Positions 23,730-36,902 of a stretch of 64,000 bases of DNA are shown here, piece by piece (positions within the stretch are counted from its first letter, which is position 1; every line of letters begins with the position of its first letter). The notes beneath the pieces were generated by a model that worked only from the letters and a program-made list of their open reading frames with translations, was not told the origin of the DNA and did no database searches. A program made the position numbers and the translations under genes. This stretch comes from Spirometra erinaceieuropaei (lineage: Eukaryota; Platyhelminthes; Cestoda; Diphyllobothriidea; Diphyllobothriidae): the NCBI GenBank assembly GCA_902702965.1, contig CACRXP010000629.1, positions 317,443 through 381,442 on the forward strand, written 5' to 3'.

Positions 23730-25950
23730 AACCAACCTTGGGGTGTGCAATGACAGAGTTGTGGCGCCACGGATAGGTCACTCAGGATTTCAAGGGCGCT
23801 ACAATCGTTCATCGCTGTGTCAACTACAGAGGAATCTCGCTGATCAACATCACCGGAATGATATTTGCTCACTTTCTCCACAACCGCCTCAACAGCCGTC
23901 TGGAGCAGAGACCTCTGTCGCAAAGCCAGTGCGGTTTAGGCCGTCATCGCAGCACCACTTACAGGACCTTCACCGCCCGCCAACTGCAGTAAAATAGGCA
24001 GGAGATGCGGGTACACCTCTGCTCTACCTTCGTGGATCTGACAAAAGCCATCGACACGGTGAGTCGCGAAGAACTGTTGAAAAACATGCAGAAATTCGGC
24101 TGTCCCAAACGACGCAATTAGATGGTGCGTCACCTCCACGATGGCATGATAGCGCGCGTCATGGACAACTGAGCCGTCTCAGAAGAATTCGCAGTAACCA
24201 ACGGAGTGAAGCAGGATGGTGCCCTCACGCCTACCCTCTACATACACATGCTCTCTCTGGAGACCTACGGTGACGAACGCCGCGGAGTCCTTATCTCCCA
24301 CAAGACGGATGGCCAACTCCTCAATCAACGATGGATGCACTCCAGTCGTGTGCGTCCACAACTGCCATCCATAAACCTCTCTTCGCCTACGATTACGCTC
24401 TCAACGCCACCTCCGAAAAGGACATACGAAGGAGCATGGATCAATTTGCCGCCGCCGCCGCCGAGACAACTTTGGCATAATCACCAACGCGAGGAATACG
24501 GTGGTTATGCATCAGCCGCCACCCAATGCTGCCTGCAATGCATCTCAAAATATCGTGAACGGCATCCAACTGCAAGCCGTGAACATTTTTACCTCCCTGG
24601 GACGAATCCTTTCTCTCAGCACAAAAATCGACAATGAAGTAGCCCACCGGATTTCCAAGGCCAGCCACGCCTTCGGCCGCCTACAGAGCACAATTTGGAA
24701 TCGCAACGGTCTCCATCTCAACACCAAACCCAAGATGTGTAAAGGGATCTTTTTGTTGTCGCAGCTGTATGGACTGGGACGCTGCACCAGAGGCATGTGT
24801 AGAGGCCCAACCACTTCCATCTCAGCCTCCTTCGATGGGTATTTAAGCTGAGGTGGCAGGACCGGCTTCCAGTCACGGACGTACTGAAACGAGCAGGAAT
24901 TCCCAACATCCTTGCCATGCTGAGATAACTGCAACTGCGTTGAAGCGGCCGCCTAGTGCGGATGAACAACGAGTGGCTACCCAAACGACTCCTCTATAGA
25001 GATCTCACCACGGGTTCCTATTGACAAGGAGGGCAAGTCCGGCGCTGTAAGGGCCCTGAGATGAATTCCTTGAAGCACCTGCACATGAACCAAGCTAACT
25101 GGGATAGCTTCGCTCGAGACCGACAGACAGACCTGGGTAGGACAGCGAAAACAGGTGCAGCGATCTACCAAGCCAACCGCGTCGCCGCCCCCATCATGAA
25201 ACGCCAGCACTCAGTTATCCCAATCTGTCCACTATGTCAGCGGACGTTTCAGGCACCAGTCAGTCTAGCCGGAGAGCTTCAAACCAACTTCGGCATCCGA
25301 AAAACACCAGCTGATTCCTCCCCCTCCACAGCCTCACTTCGGAAGGAACCCTAGCTGCGCTCATGAGCTTTTATTGTCATCCTCCTCCCCCAACGACTGC
25401 TACGAAGGCTCTTGCACACAACCAGGACGCACCGACAGGCATTAATCTCACGATCGCCAACATTGGGGGTTTGAACTCAGTCCATCCGTGTCTTCATGAC
25501 GGTCTTACATTCATCTCACGCATCGGCGTAGTCGGTCGCTTGCGAGTCCATCGCACAGAGAGAGGCGGACCAGTGTCTGTGGCACCAACCTGCTCTCGCC
25601 ACGTCCGTCTACACTTTCCAAACTGCCCCTCTCGCCACCGGTTACGCCGCATCATCACACACTCTCCCGCCTGCAGTCGCCCCACCCAACAACATCACCC
25701 GTCACCACTCAACACAACGACTCAATTGCCACTTCCCAGGCAAGTGGAAAGTATGCTTCTCGGCTCCTTCTCCACGTTCTTCCTCTGTGTGATTGAAGTC
25801 CCAGACTATGAAGGTGCGCCGAGCGCCCTGAATAGAAGGGCTGCCGACTGACGGTTCAGCTCAGTCCACACAGTCTGCCTACTTGTGAGTTTGCGTGGAT
25901 TGGCGGACTGGTGGATTGAGAGTCACGCTGTCATGGCTCCTTCTTAAGTA
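23730..25950 (+). mobile_element. Non-LTR retrotransposon (RTE-like LINE) with zinc-finger-like tail, degenerate
   Basis: Reading-frame fragments in order: NYRGISLINITGMIFAHFLH (23,823 on), QSQCGLGRHRSTTYRTFTAR, STFVDLTKAIDTVSREELLK (block A), VTNGVKQDGALTPTL (block B'), LFAYDYALNATSEKDI near 24,381 (catalytic ADD decayed to AYD), VVMHQPPPNAACNAS, TSLGRILSLSTKIDNEVAHR, SKASHAFGRLQSTIWNRNGL, then a C-terminal part with LCQRTFQA and FISRIGVVGRLRVHRTERG. The last two resemble the C2H2-like tail of a LINE family common in flatworms (from memory). The zinc ligands are incomplete. The copy has many stops and frameshifts and no endonuclease domain. The 3' UTR (25,850-25,950) recurs at 54.6 and 55.0 kb. 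Confidence 0.75.
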
Positions 25951-26756
25951 ATCTTTTCAAGTCGGAAACGCATTATGCAATTTCGCTTAGCTATCCGTAG
26001 GTTAACGCATCTCCTGTGTTTTCAGGCACGGCGGAGACTAATATAGATCGAATGGATGAGGTCGGCATTATTGCGTCTTACTACATAATCTGGGTAGAGA
26101 GGTTTTCGTTAGGTTCAGTAGTACTACTTTCGGATAGTAACGCGGCTTTTAGTGTAAATGAGAGTAGACGGTCTTGCAAAACGGATGGGCTCGTTATGAT
26201 GGCTTTCGCTTTCCTTTGTCGTTGATAGAATGTCGGCAGATATTTTCGCACTTAACCTTGTCTTCCTCCGTTTTATGGCAGCACATCAAACGCTGTCTGC
26301 ATTAATTAAACCTAAGTGGACACCTTCCTATTTATCCTTCGGATCCATTTTCTGTGCATTTCATTGGACAAAAGTGTAAGTTGTCGATTTTGCCAGAAAC
26401 ATTGATAATACTTTTAAAATTCAGGCTGCAAACACACACTTTATTACCATCACCAAAAATAACTGTCTAGGCTTCTCCAGAAGTCTATTTGCCTGTGGCT
26501 CTCGTTTTAAAAATCTGCAGTTGAATTCACAGTTTACCAGTCAATGCAAACAACCGGACAACCTCGCAGATGACAAGTATTTTGATTGCTGTAAAGAGAC
26601 AAAAAGCGTTACAGTGTCTGAATTATAAAAACACACTAAACACTTTAGTTCTAATGAAGATACGCTTACGAAATTAAAAGCCCGCTTGATATTCAAGTAA
26701 TTGTGACATTTTATAGTGCTGGTGCTAGGATCAAATCAAAAGTTATTTTGACTTAC

Positions 26757-29400
26757 GGCTTGGAGAACTTGAGGCGGAAGAGCCGGACGATCCTGGAGGC
26801 ATTGAAGCAAATTACGGTTATTTACCCTTACACTTCCATCAGTCGCTAAATATACGTATGGCTGTGCATACAGAATTCCGAATATCAGGAAAATACACAA
26901 ATAATCGATATAAACCGACAAGAGAAAAGAAGAAGTTCTCGCCTGCTTATGTTTCATCAAGGTGACCTTCCTAAATATATGTTGTGAAACAGACCTGAAG
27001 GTGCACAATAGTCGGATACGCAAAGCACGTATAACAAGTGGAACCAGCAGCCCTACAAATACTTGGATACAGTTTTAGACTTCAGTTTATTTCGGTGTAG
27101 TAGTCTGTCGCAGGACAAGTGAAAGAAATTCTCAACTGAATTTTTACCAAAATGCTGCCCACTTTCGGCCGGCTAGTGCAGTTCATTGTTTCTACTCACC
27201 GGTAGTTGTGGGTGGCGCGGTAGTGGTCCCGTTTACCATAGCACCTGAAAAAAATTTAAATTTGGCCTCTCATCTGAAGTTATAAATGTCCACATATGTA
27301 TCTCGGACAGTGGGTATGTTCTCCTAGCAAAGTAGAAACCTGGCTGACGTCTTATTGAGTTTAGGGCCAAACAACTAAATGGTCGCCGGACAACTAAAAT
27401 AATTCACGTCTTTTTCGTCTTCTCAGTTTTACCGGACGGTTAAAAACGCAAAGATATTATTAGAGGATCCCCAACATTAGACAAATATGTCAGGTCATGG
27501 TGTGAGGGGGTAAGGGAAAATGGTGATTCTCTATGCCAGTAACATGACTTCCCTAGATATATTTGGTAATATTAGATTAAAGGGAGTCAAATCCGCAGGC
27601 CATGTATTCTTAAAAAATATCAGTAACATGCTAAATATTCGGAATCAAGTTGAGCTTAAGTTCGGGTTGAGGTGGTACTTAGCTTTTGGACGACTAAAAT
27701 TTATTTAGTATTGCACGTGTCGAAAGACTTTCCATTTTTGTCCAGTCAATTAAGTCAATTATTTCAAATCACCGACAGCTTTGCGTAACGCCATAGTAGA
27801 TATTTTTGCCTTAGTAACTGAAACAAATAAAAATTGAGCTTTTTTGGAGGTTATTGATGTTCAAGTAAGCTTGAAGGGACCCCTCGATTCAAGTTCGTTG
27901 GTTATTTCTTTTTATTGATGGTTGCTGGTAATCTGGGAGCTGTTGTGAGGGGTCTAACAACTGTCGAAGTGCAGGTTTGCATTGCATTTTGGACAATAAA
28001 CAAGAACTCTGATGCAGTCTGGGCTTTTAAACAGCCTAGCTGTCTCACCTTTGTTGGAAATAAACGTGCATCTGGTGACTTAATGTTCACTTCGACGAAA
28101 ACACGGTAAATGTTTCCAAGCGTGTATATTTTTCAAGGGTTCTCATCTGAAGGGCTCGTATTTCGTTTATTATTTCTACTCACCAACCGTTGCAGGCAAC
28201 ACTTAAGTGATTGTTTGCGCATTTTGGGATCGAAATAGATCCAGAGATTGCTAAGACTAATCAGTAGCTTTCAATGCGCTACTGCGTCTGCAAAGTTTTA
28301 GCTCAAAATTAGTTTATCGTAAATTATCTGTGCATGTATAAAAAATCAACATTCTGGCCTTTTGTTAGGAAAACTAAAATTAATTCAATTATTTATACAT
28401 ACCAGCGGTGTTGGGCGATCTTGAAGCAGTTGTTGGTGTTTTGGTAGCTGAAAAAATCATACTTTGTTTTTTTATCAAATACTCCTAAAGAGCTCTGGAA
28501 TTCTAATATGCACGCTTCCTCAAAGTGAGGAGGTTAATGTTCTCACCAAAGTAGAGATTCAGATGAATAACCAGCAAGACACTAATGTGCTAATATTTGA
28601 TATTGTTAGAATTTTGAAGAAATTATCAGCTGGCTGATTGCTTAATCCAAGTGGGGTCGACATATCCTTAGCTATATACACTAAAATGCGATTTCGGGTG
28701 TTCAGCAAATTGTTGGTGATGATCGGTCGGCTGAAAAAGATTCAGGCACAAAAATTATCTCGAAAGGAAAAAAGCATGATTGGGAACGTTGGATTCTTAA
28801 ACACTCTAACTGTCACTTCCTTGCAGACACTACAAATACAACGGGTGCGTCAATATTCATTTACACGAAAACGGGATACAAATTTATGAATCAGTATATT
28901 TCCAAAATATTTGCATTTGAAGACTCCTACACCGATGTTTATATCTCACACAAACCTGTCTAGCACGAAGTTAACTCAAGAATATAAACGTTTTTTGAAA
29001 TTTTTTGTCTCACCTGTTCTAACATGTGTGATTGTAGTCTGGGGTGGTTCTTTAGCACCTGGACAAATTAAATTCAAAATATTAAAATTTGATGTTTTAG
29101 TGTTTTCCTGTATAACCTATCGAGCATATGAATATTGTTGTGCGTGGAAACACATGAAAAATTGTAGCAAAATAATGACTAAGTTAGAGTCATATTGTCA
29201 TTTATCTGGTCGTCTTTAAGAGTCGTCCAGTGGAACCAGTAGCCCTAAAAATAATTGGATTTAATTTGGACTTCATTTTGGTTCGGTGTAGCAGTCTGTC
29301 GCAAGCAAGCGAAAGAAATTCGCGGTTGAATTTTTACCAAAAAGCTGTTCAATTATGGCCATATAATGCAGTTCACTTTTTCTACTCACAATATTTATGT
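26757..29400 (-). repeat. Tandemly duplicated hinge-exon units of copy M
   Basis: 27,041-27,200 and 29,231-29,400 share gtggaaccag(c/t)agcccta, then ggtgtag(t/c)agtctgtcgca, then a ttctactcac exon end. In the 27.2 kb unit this leads into an intact 45-nt linker exon; in the 29.4 kb unit only the donor-like end survives. A further degenerate unit at ~28,184 keeps a gtgagtag donor but no acceptor. The hinge therefore appears to have grown by duplication of intron plus linker exon. Confidence 0.6.
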
Positions 29401-32400
29401 GTCGTCTTCTTCATTTGAATCGTTGTCCTTACATATTACATTTTGTAATACTTCGTCATTACTACTGGTGCCACTATTTAAGCTGCGTGATTTTAAATTG
29501 ATTATCGAGATGTTGTTTGAGTGTTTTTTTTTTCAGGAATGAATTTGCCTAATTAGAATAGCGGCCTTCACATTGAAGGTAAATTGGTCCAATTTTCTTC
29601 ATTTTGCTATATACATACTATAAATATTTCGCATTTCTTTTTGACGCGGACAGGCCTTCGGTCTTTTTCTTTTGGAAACCTTTATCCAAAACACAACTTG
29701 CTTCGTCATTGCTGATCTGGGATTAATTTTTCTGTGGGCTCTGAGCAGTCGGTTAGGATGTGCGATGGTACTGTTCGCTCACATCCCTAATTCCAACATA
29801 TATCTGCATACTGCTACAACGGCACTGGTCAAGTGTTTTTCCTCGATAAATAGAAATAATGGGTGGGCCACATTTTCTAATGTTAGTAACACGTATTCAC
29901 GGTAAAGGTGTGAAAGAAAATTTGACAAGGTTTTCAACAAAATTTGCAAGGAATAAACAGTGATGAGACACACACACACATGGGATTACTTGTATGAAAA
30001 ATTCTTGGTTGTTTTTTCCATGAAGTAATACGGATTACGGTCGGCACTTGTATTACATGTCCTGGCAAACATTCGAAACTTTACGCAGAACATTTCGTTT
30101 CAGCTTGACCGCTTAACAAAAATTCATCAAATTCAGTTTTCTTTCACAAACAACTACTGCTACGGCCATTTTGCTCGGCAACTAAAAGAGATAACAGGAA
30201 ACGTGTTCAGCATCAAATAAACATATGTTGCACAATGAATTTTCCTTTATATGAGCGCGGATCGATATGTGTAATCGGCATTTCATAATGGTATTGTATA
30301 AACGTGTTCATCAGTGCACGATATTTTTAGCTATCATTCATGCCGAAACGATAGGACGTTAATTGAACGAACGTCTAGTTCTTATGGGAATTTTTAAGGT
30401 CAGCTAAACAATAGGACCTATCCATCATACGGGTTTTTACGGGGAACTGTAACATAACTGAATTTGGAAATCATTTACCTTCTAAAGGATAATTTAAGCA
30501 ACCGACAAGCCATGGGTGATTGACAGCCGATAACTTGGAATATACACGCGACTTAAATAACATTTTGTATAGGTAGCTTAAGTGCTGCGCATGACAAGAT
30601 TTTTAGAAAACGTCCAAGCAGATGTTTGAATAAACGCTTATTTGCAACTTTAATGTTCCTCACTAATTTATAAAGAGATTGCTGTCAAGGAAATCAGAAA
30701 AAGTTACTAAGATAATATTAATGACAGCTAAGTAATTTTAAAGTTTTACACAGGGCAAAATTATTTGAATTGGTGACCTTTGTGCTGAAATACAGAGCTT
30801 ACCAATCCAGTCCACAATGAATGTCATTGAGTGATGTCGAGAAGTCTCCAAGGAACAGGTGTAAAACGACAATCTTTTCACCCCGCTTCTGCGGACAGTT
30901 GTTTCATGGATAAGCTTGTCACCATCAACAGTGATATCTGTTTAAAAAATGTTGGCATAGCTTGCATTAGCACGTTAAACGTATTAATCAGCAAAAACAA
31001 GAAGTAGTTTTGTTTAAATTGGAATACTCAAACAAGCGTGGATTCACAAATGTCACTTTCTTTTGAAGTGATATTCGTGCCTAAATCTGTTAATTGCGGT
31101 AACTCTTACAATTTACTTACGACATTTTCTAGTTTGAGCAGAATGGCCGACGTATACGCCAGTACATCTGAGTACTCCGTTGTCGTAGCAGGCAAACTAA
31201 AAGAAGAACCACTTTTGTCACATTTCGCATAGCGGTTGCTGGCACTATAAGCAGAAACTGAGTTTACCTCGTCGGCGTCTGAAAAATTGCCCTTCACTGT
31301 CCATCGGAGCGGAACCGTCGTTGTGTTTGGACAAACATCCAACTCTGTCTTTGAGTCTACCAGAAAATGGGCTAAAATGCCACCGTAAGCAATTGTTATT
31401 ACCTTATTTTGCGACACGTTTCTATGCTCTTATGTGTGTGTACAGCATCAAGACGTGTCTCTTACTGATTCTTATAAAATAGTATGCTTACTGTTGTGTT
31501 CCGAATTTTCAGCCCAGTCAGCTCGATGGATAGTTGTTGAGTGATCGTTTTCCGATATAATGTTTATGTAGTTGACATACTTGAGGTGACTCATGTTCAA
31601 TCGCGCAAAGTCCACATGATTTATGCCTAGGAGAAATGGTTGAGAATGTAGTCGTTCTAGAGTTCTTGTCGTTGTAATGCTTCATCGGGCAATTTTTATA
31701 CCGCTTATGCCTTAATCATAAATTCTTGGATAAATTAGATGTGAACAGCACCGAAAACTATATGCGAAATTACAATTTTGGACACACAACTCTTCGCTAG
31801 GTGTAAATCTGTTTTCGCCCAAATTTAAACACATCAAATTTAATGATTAATTTCAACGAAAAGGCATTTGTATGCAAGCTTTTTGACGCTGCGAAAATCG
31901 TTAAACGCAAACAAACCTGTATATTGATCACACGTGAAGCTATGGCCGTTAACTTCACACGCGGGTTGCACCCAACGAACCCTTGTGAAATTGCTGTCTC
32001 CAATCCAGCCGTGCTACGGTAAAACAATGATGTAAGTAAATAAGTAGTGGTGTAAACACTTTAAAGTCCAGTAGAAGCGTCTGTTATTTGGATTTTAATG
32101 AAAGTCGTCATATCACACCTCATATGTCAGAAATCGTTTATTCTGTAACATCTGCACGTCTAACCCAATTGAATTCCGCATTAAATAACTCTGTAAAGAT
32201 ACGCAAAAACTCAAGAATAATGCATTAATATGTATAGGGTAATAATAATGGCCGTCACCTTAAAGTACCCATTAAGGATCGCCAGTGATATGTATGTTCC
32301 ACTCTCCCTCGTCAAAAGGCGTTTGCTCCATTCGCATATGCTTGAATCATCTCCGCTAAAACTAAACAAACAACACTTCTGCATACGGATACTGTCAGAT

Positions 32401-32809
32401 ATCGCTTCGTGACGACAAGTGTTACTGTCGCAGACGTTTGGCTTAAAACCTGCTCAAGGTAATATTCAGTTTCATTTTATTGACAAGTTTATTTAACTTT
32501 GACAATAGCGCAGGAATGCGTTCTGTCTTGCAAAGCCTATGGGTATGGACGTCGTGGTTATTAATCGAAAATGGGCATACATAAATGTGGAGTAAACATA
32601 CAGTTCTGCACAACTGAAGAGTAAGGTGAGGAGGACAACTGGCTTGAACATCGTTGAGACCATGCCATCTTCGTCATCATCATAACCTCATATATGGCGG
32701 GTATGGTTGTCCTGGTGAATTCCATTGGCAAAAAGCATTGGACCTGACAGCCAAACCAGCATGTCTGACCCTGGGGGAAATCTCCATGTGTGTGTGACGT
32801 GGTTCGCCG
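26757..32809 (-). CDS. Two-Ig-like-domain surface-protein gene, copy M
   Basis: Exons on the - strand in order: E0 32,809-32,687 (123 nt, tentative), E1 32,355-32,259, E2 32,013-31,917, E3 31,626-31,492, E4 31,428-31,268, E5 31,196-31,121, E6 30,937-30,803, linkers 28,447-28,403, 27,244-27,200 and 26,792-26,757. All have AG/GT borders and compatible phases. Module 1: SICEWSKRLLTRESG, HGWIGDSNFTRVRW, HLKYVNYINIISEN. Module 2: ELDVCPNTTTVPLRWTVKG (Cys...Trp), FACYDNGVLRCTGVY, RLSFYTCSLETS (Y.C), MTFIVDW. Hinge: AMVNGTTTAPPTTT, ATKTPTTASRSPNTA, SSGSSASSSPS. Intron E2-E3 is 290 nt, exactly as in P1. The E4 acceptor is shifted relative to P1. No terminal hydrophobic exon or signal peptide was found. 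Function unknown; an extracellular adhesion or recognition role would fit the fold. Confidence 0.65.
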
Positions 32810-32952
32810 CTGTTAAAGATAGTCCTGAACCTGGGTGAATGCTTCTGCAGACTGAAAGGCCGCACCGGCAAAGTGACCTGCCGACGTCGGTTGCAGTGTC
32901 TCTCGTGGATGATGGACAAATCCATGTCAGAGACAACAGTTAAATATTCCAT
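32810..32952 (-). other. Conserved block upstream of copy M E0
   Basis: Together with E0 this aligns with 46,030-46,300. One frame runs from ATG at 32,952 (MEYLTVVSDMDLSIIHE...) through NSGEPRHTHMEIS and is phase-compatible with E1. Another frame gives SLTAANHVTHTW, which looks like Ig B-C strands. I cannot decide which frame is translated; both stay similar between the copies. Confidence 0.35.
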
Positions 32953-35900
32953 GATGAAAGAATGTAAAGTACAGTGGATCAGCTATCACCTGAAATGTAA
33001 ATCATACTTTACAGGCGTGCTCTTGATTTGGAAAGGATAATTTAAGTAGCGTTCTAATAGTAATGATCGCAAAGCGGAATCCCAAAACATTTTAGTCATA
33101 CTCGAGTTCAGCTTTTGAACGAGCTTTTTTTCTGGTCTTATGCAAAACTATACTTTGCAGATATAATTGCGCAACTCGAATGAATTAGTCTCACTTGTTT
33201 CTGATTCTCTTATAAATTCAATTGTATTTTATAAGGACGATGCATAAATTATCCGTTCTTTTATTCGTTTGGTAGCCAAGTGTATCTTCTTAACTTTTGT
33301 ATAATTCAGTTTTGATGATCTCTCTGCCAGTTCTTGAGTGATTTTAATCCGACGTGTTTTTACACTTGCCTTCCGGATTTCAAAACTAAAAACTGCATAT
33401 TTTCCTCATAGAAAGAAAATCCTTGTTCTACATAAAATTGAAAAGATAGGATACGGGTATTATAGAATTCATTAGTAGATTGGAACCACTTGGAAAAGCC
33501 GCGCATGCTGTCCAACGCCCATAGCAACTTTTCAAAACAGAAGAATATTGTTTTGATAGACTTTACAAGAAACATCCTCATTTGTCAGAGGCTAAAGATC
33601 TGTTCTACCATTCGGCTTTTGAATTAAGCAATCATATGTGCGCCGACCTGTGTGCCCTTAAATGCTCCATTATTTCCATGCAGCAATTAAGCGAGTTTCT
33701 TCTCGGAAACGGCAGCGTATGATGATACGTCAAGTGAAAATTATTGTTGTAGCGTGATAACCAGATAGCAAAACTTCGTCTTCTGTTTTGTCCTTTTCAC
33801 ATTATTTGAAACTCAACCCGACTAATTTAGGCAGAATGATAGGAAGTTTTCGTAAATTTAGATCAGTTGGTCTGAATTATTCGTTATAAATACATTTTTC
33901 TCTCTTTCGTTTGTTTGATCAACGATCATGAGGTCATCTGTACACTACGCGAGCGTCATTTTGAGCGAAATAACATCTTGCGCAAGTTATACACCGAGCT
34001 TGTCAACGATTGCTCAAGATGTCGGCGACTGCAGTTAACGACAAGATGTCCCATATTTGTTCTTCCTGTAAACCATTTTCACGTTTTCATCAGCAAATGT
34101 TTGCGCACTCATGGCTGAAAATGGCGCCTTGTGTAAAACAAAAAGCGCACTGTTGGATTTCCTTTCGAAAAGACTGTCGTTCCGTTCCCAACAGCATCCA
34201 GGATATAAATTATCTACCGTTGATAAACAACACACTCATGCTGAGATTAGCTGCCTTCAGAAGACTTGGTAGAACGAGCATAACGATATGCAGATAATTA
34301 CTACCCCATTGGTCTACTGCTTTCGAAATAATGGGAAATCCTTACTAAACGGCAGATGTAGAGAGGAGGCTATGTTCGGAAATGTCGAACCCTTATTCTC
34401 CTACTTCTATGATCGAATGAATAGCATTGTCGATATATTCAGAGCTGTTTTGTGGAAAAATGTTAGAGTCATTATATCTTTCGGTATTTACACGTTCGCC
34501 TCTTTCCGTAAATCTGTTTTTGCCAGACCTCATGATTTTCTTGAACACATATTTTATTCTCTAGGAGAACTTCATTTTTTGAAAATATAACCATGCGAAT
34601 CTACGATCAATTATACTCTTACATTTTAGTGTCTAATTTCCATCAACCTCCTTGCGGACATCATTTTTTATCGCGTTTTAATTAAACACCCCTTGTCTTT
34701 TATGCTAGAAATGGGGTTTCGCTGTCTGATTTGGGTAATGCCGTTTTATTTGATCTTCCTAAAATCTACTTTGTTTCTGAGCGCGTTCTGTCAGTCGAAC
34801 TGCCGAAGGAAGTTGCGGCTTGATACACTTCCCTATAAAATAATTTTTTTGATTTGGAGTTCGAAAATTAGAATTATCCTTACTTTTATTGGAAATTGAA
34901 TGTCTAGTCGTGTTTTAACCTCCAAACAGCTATTTGTATTGAACGTCTTGACATTTGTTGTCCTAGTGGAACTGTTTTGGCGAAAACCAATCGAATTCCT
35001 ACCGTGAGCTAAAAATTTTTAACGTCCTAATAGTAACGAAACTGTCAATCTAAACATCCGAGTGTTAGCTGCATTTTTCCTCCTTCTTCTGCTCCATCTT
35101 TCCCAATTAAGCGTCTTACTGACAAATGTTGCCTACTGGTGCACGTTGGTGCCACGTTAGACTCACCAAATTAGAATGACATCTTTACTCCCTATTAATC
35201 CAATTTTCTCTCTCACTCTGGTCTCTCGCCGATTCTCATTAAACTCACTTATTCTCGAATAACACCAGGCTGGACACATCTCATTAACAAGGCCGTTGTG
35301 AAGTCAAATATGCCTGACTCTTGGCATACAGTCGGAATCATTCCTATGCTTAAAATTGTCGTCTGTTAGGCGTATAAACTGTGCATCTCGGCGTTAAGTG
35401 AGGACATTTCGGTGTTATGGACGTCGATACAAACGTGTGTAAATAACCTTGAAACGTCGAAATAGTGCTGGACGTGAGACCCCACCAATAGGGCATTCCT
35501 GCTTGATTTCCTCCGTCTCCTCGGCCTTCGTTTGGTTCGTTGATTGTCGGTCTGTAATGCACTTCTCCGGCAGAATTATAACATATGACATTAAAAAATC
35601 TGGCATATTAACTAACTGCCTATAAGCTGACTTTCGACTGTTCAGCGCAACCAGGAAGTGCGTAGAACAAGATAGACATGGAACACAATAAGTGACTGGC
35701 TGTCTTCTACAAAATGAACGTTCAAATGAATCATTATTCATGGTATGTCTTCCGCCAAAAAAACTGACTTGATATTTGAAGGTTGCATTTTAGGTCAATC
35801 GAATCATGCATTTGTCAAATACATGTCGCCTAGTTCTACGTGATAGCATTCCAGTTAGTTTTTAGAGTTTGGGAAACAATAGAACGCACATTTGATCACC

Positions 35901-36503
35901 AATGCCGGACACCAGAAAGAGACTTTTAGGACAATAGGTCAATATGAATTATTCAAAATCTGCCAAAATATCAATGCATTCTCACATCGTAAAATTCAGC
36001 TTGAACTTAAGTTCATGACAACGTTTACTGTCTTCTACGGTACATTTCTTTGCTGACAATTAGGACTATCAAGCAGTATAATCAATTCCAACATCCAAAA
36101 TCTGCAAGCAGTCCTAGAAAGTACGATGACGATTATCTCCAAGAATTACTCCACCACGCATCCCAGTTGGACTTTACGAACGTGGTTGAACCTGAGCATT
36201 GAAGCATGACGGTCAACACGTTGGGCACTCAAGTATCAAATCTTCATGTAGCAGTCAGTAGTGAACTGACGTACTGACTAAACGGAGGACGCACTGGGGT
36301 CGAATTGTGAACATGACGGACCGCGTCCAAAGTGTGATGTGCGAACACCGTAGGAGTGCATAATAATAGTGCAACATTTCACCTATGAAATGCCCGTCTA
36401 CAAGCAAATATTGCACATGAAGGGCCTTCAGTCGATTGTCTACTTCCTCGCCACTTCTGCCTTCGTTGGATTTGTTAATTGTCCATTTAGCTTTCTTTCC
36501 TGA
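32953..36503. other. No gene assigned
   Basis: AT-rich sequence with short frames on both strands, for example 34,288-34,590 (+) and 35,415-35,741 (-). None carries a recognisable motif or has a second copy in the window to support it. Confidence 0.35.
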
Positions 36504-36902
36504 TTATTCCTTTAGCGCTACCATCACTACTTTAACCTTCTGCTTTTCGCCCTCGTTTTGAACTTCAATCCCAATCCCCTCAATGCGCATTTTAGAGGCA
36601 TTCTCAACAACCCAGTTAAAAGATTCCTCCGATCCTGTAGTTTCCTCCCTCTTTGCTTCAAAGGAAATAATAAAAAGCGTTATGTCCACACCAGGCAGTC
36701 TGCTAAGTGTTGACTGGAATGCTCGATAGGCATCCGTATAAATCAAAGTAGGATATACATAGTTGCCGCGTCTATTGCGTGATGAGTATTGCCACGTTTC
36801 TGTAGAAATGAGATCATAAATCTCAGATAGAATGTCGGACAGGCCGCATCGTTTGCTCCCTATTCTTAACTCCCCGGACATCATTATCAACACGTTAACC
36901 AA
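36504..36902 (-). CDS. Hypothetical open reading frame, possibly a VWA-like exon
   Basis: An uninterrupted frame of about 132 codons that does not belong to any repeat I recognise. It has alternating hydrophobic strands: LVNVLIMMSGELRIG near its start, YPTLIYTDAYRAFQSTLSRL, then GVDITLFIISFEAK, and a charged end EVQNEGEKQKVKVVM. The order of a V.V.I..SG strand, helix and DITLFIISF strand is weakly reminiscent of a von Willebrand factor A fold, but no MIDAS motif is visible. The first residue is TTG, not ATG. The frame extends upstream into an ATACTA-rich microsatellite with no clear splice acceptor. Could be an exon of an unseen gene or chance. Confidence 0.25.
   Translation of the reverse strand: MVNVLIMMSGELRIGSKRCGLSDILSEIYDLISTETWQYSSRNRRGNYVYPTLIYTDAYRAFQSTLSRLPGVDITLFIISFEAKREETTGSEESFNWVVENASKMRIEGIGIEVQNEGEKQKVKVVMVALKE

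Noticed and set aside
31174..31267. A 23-nt micro-intron (gtaaac...ttatag) directly after E4 in copy M
   Set aside because: The other copies lack it at that length. Using the next tttttag-type acceptor gives 71, 73 and 70 nt introns in M, P1 and P2, and a conserved Cys-rich exon in all three.
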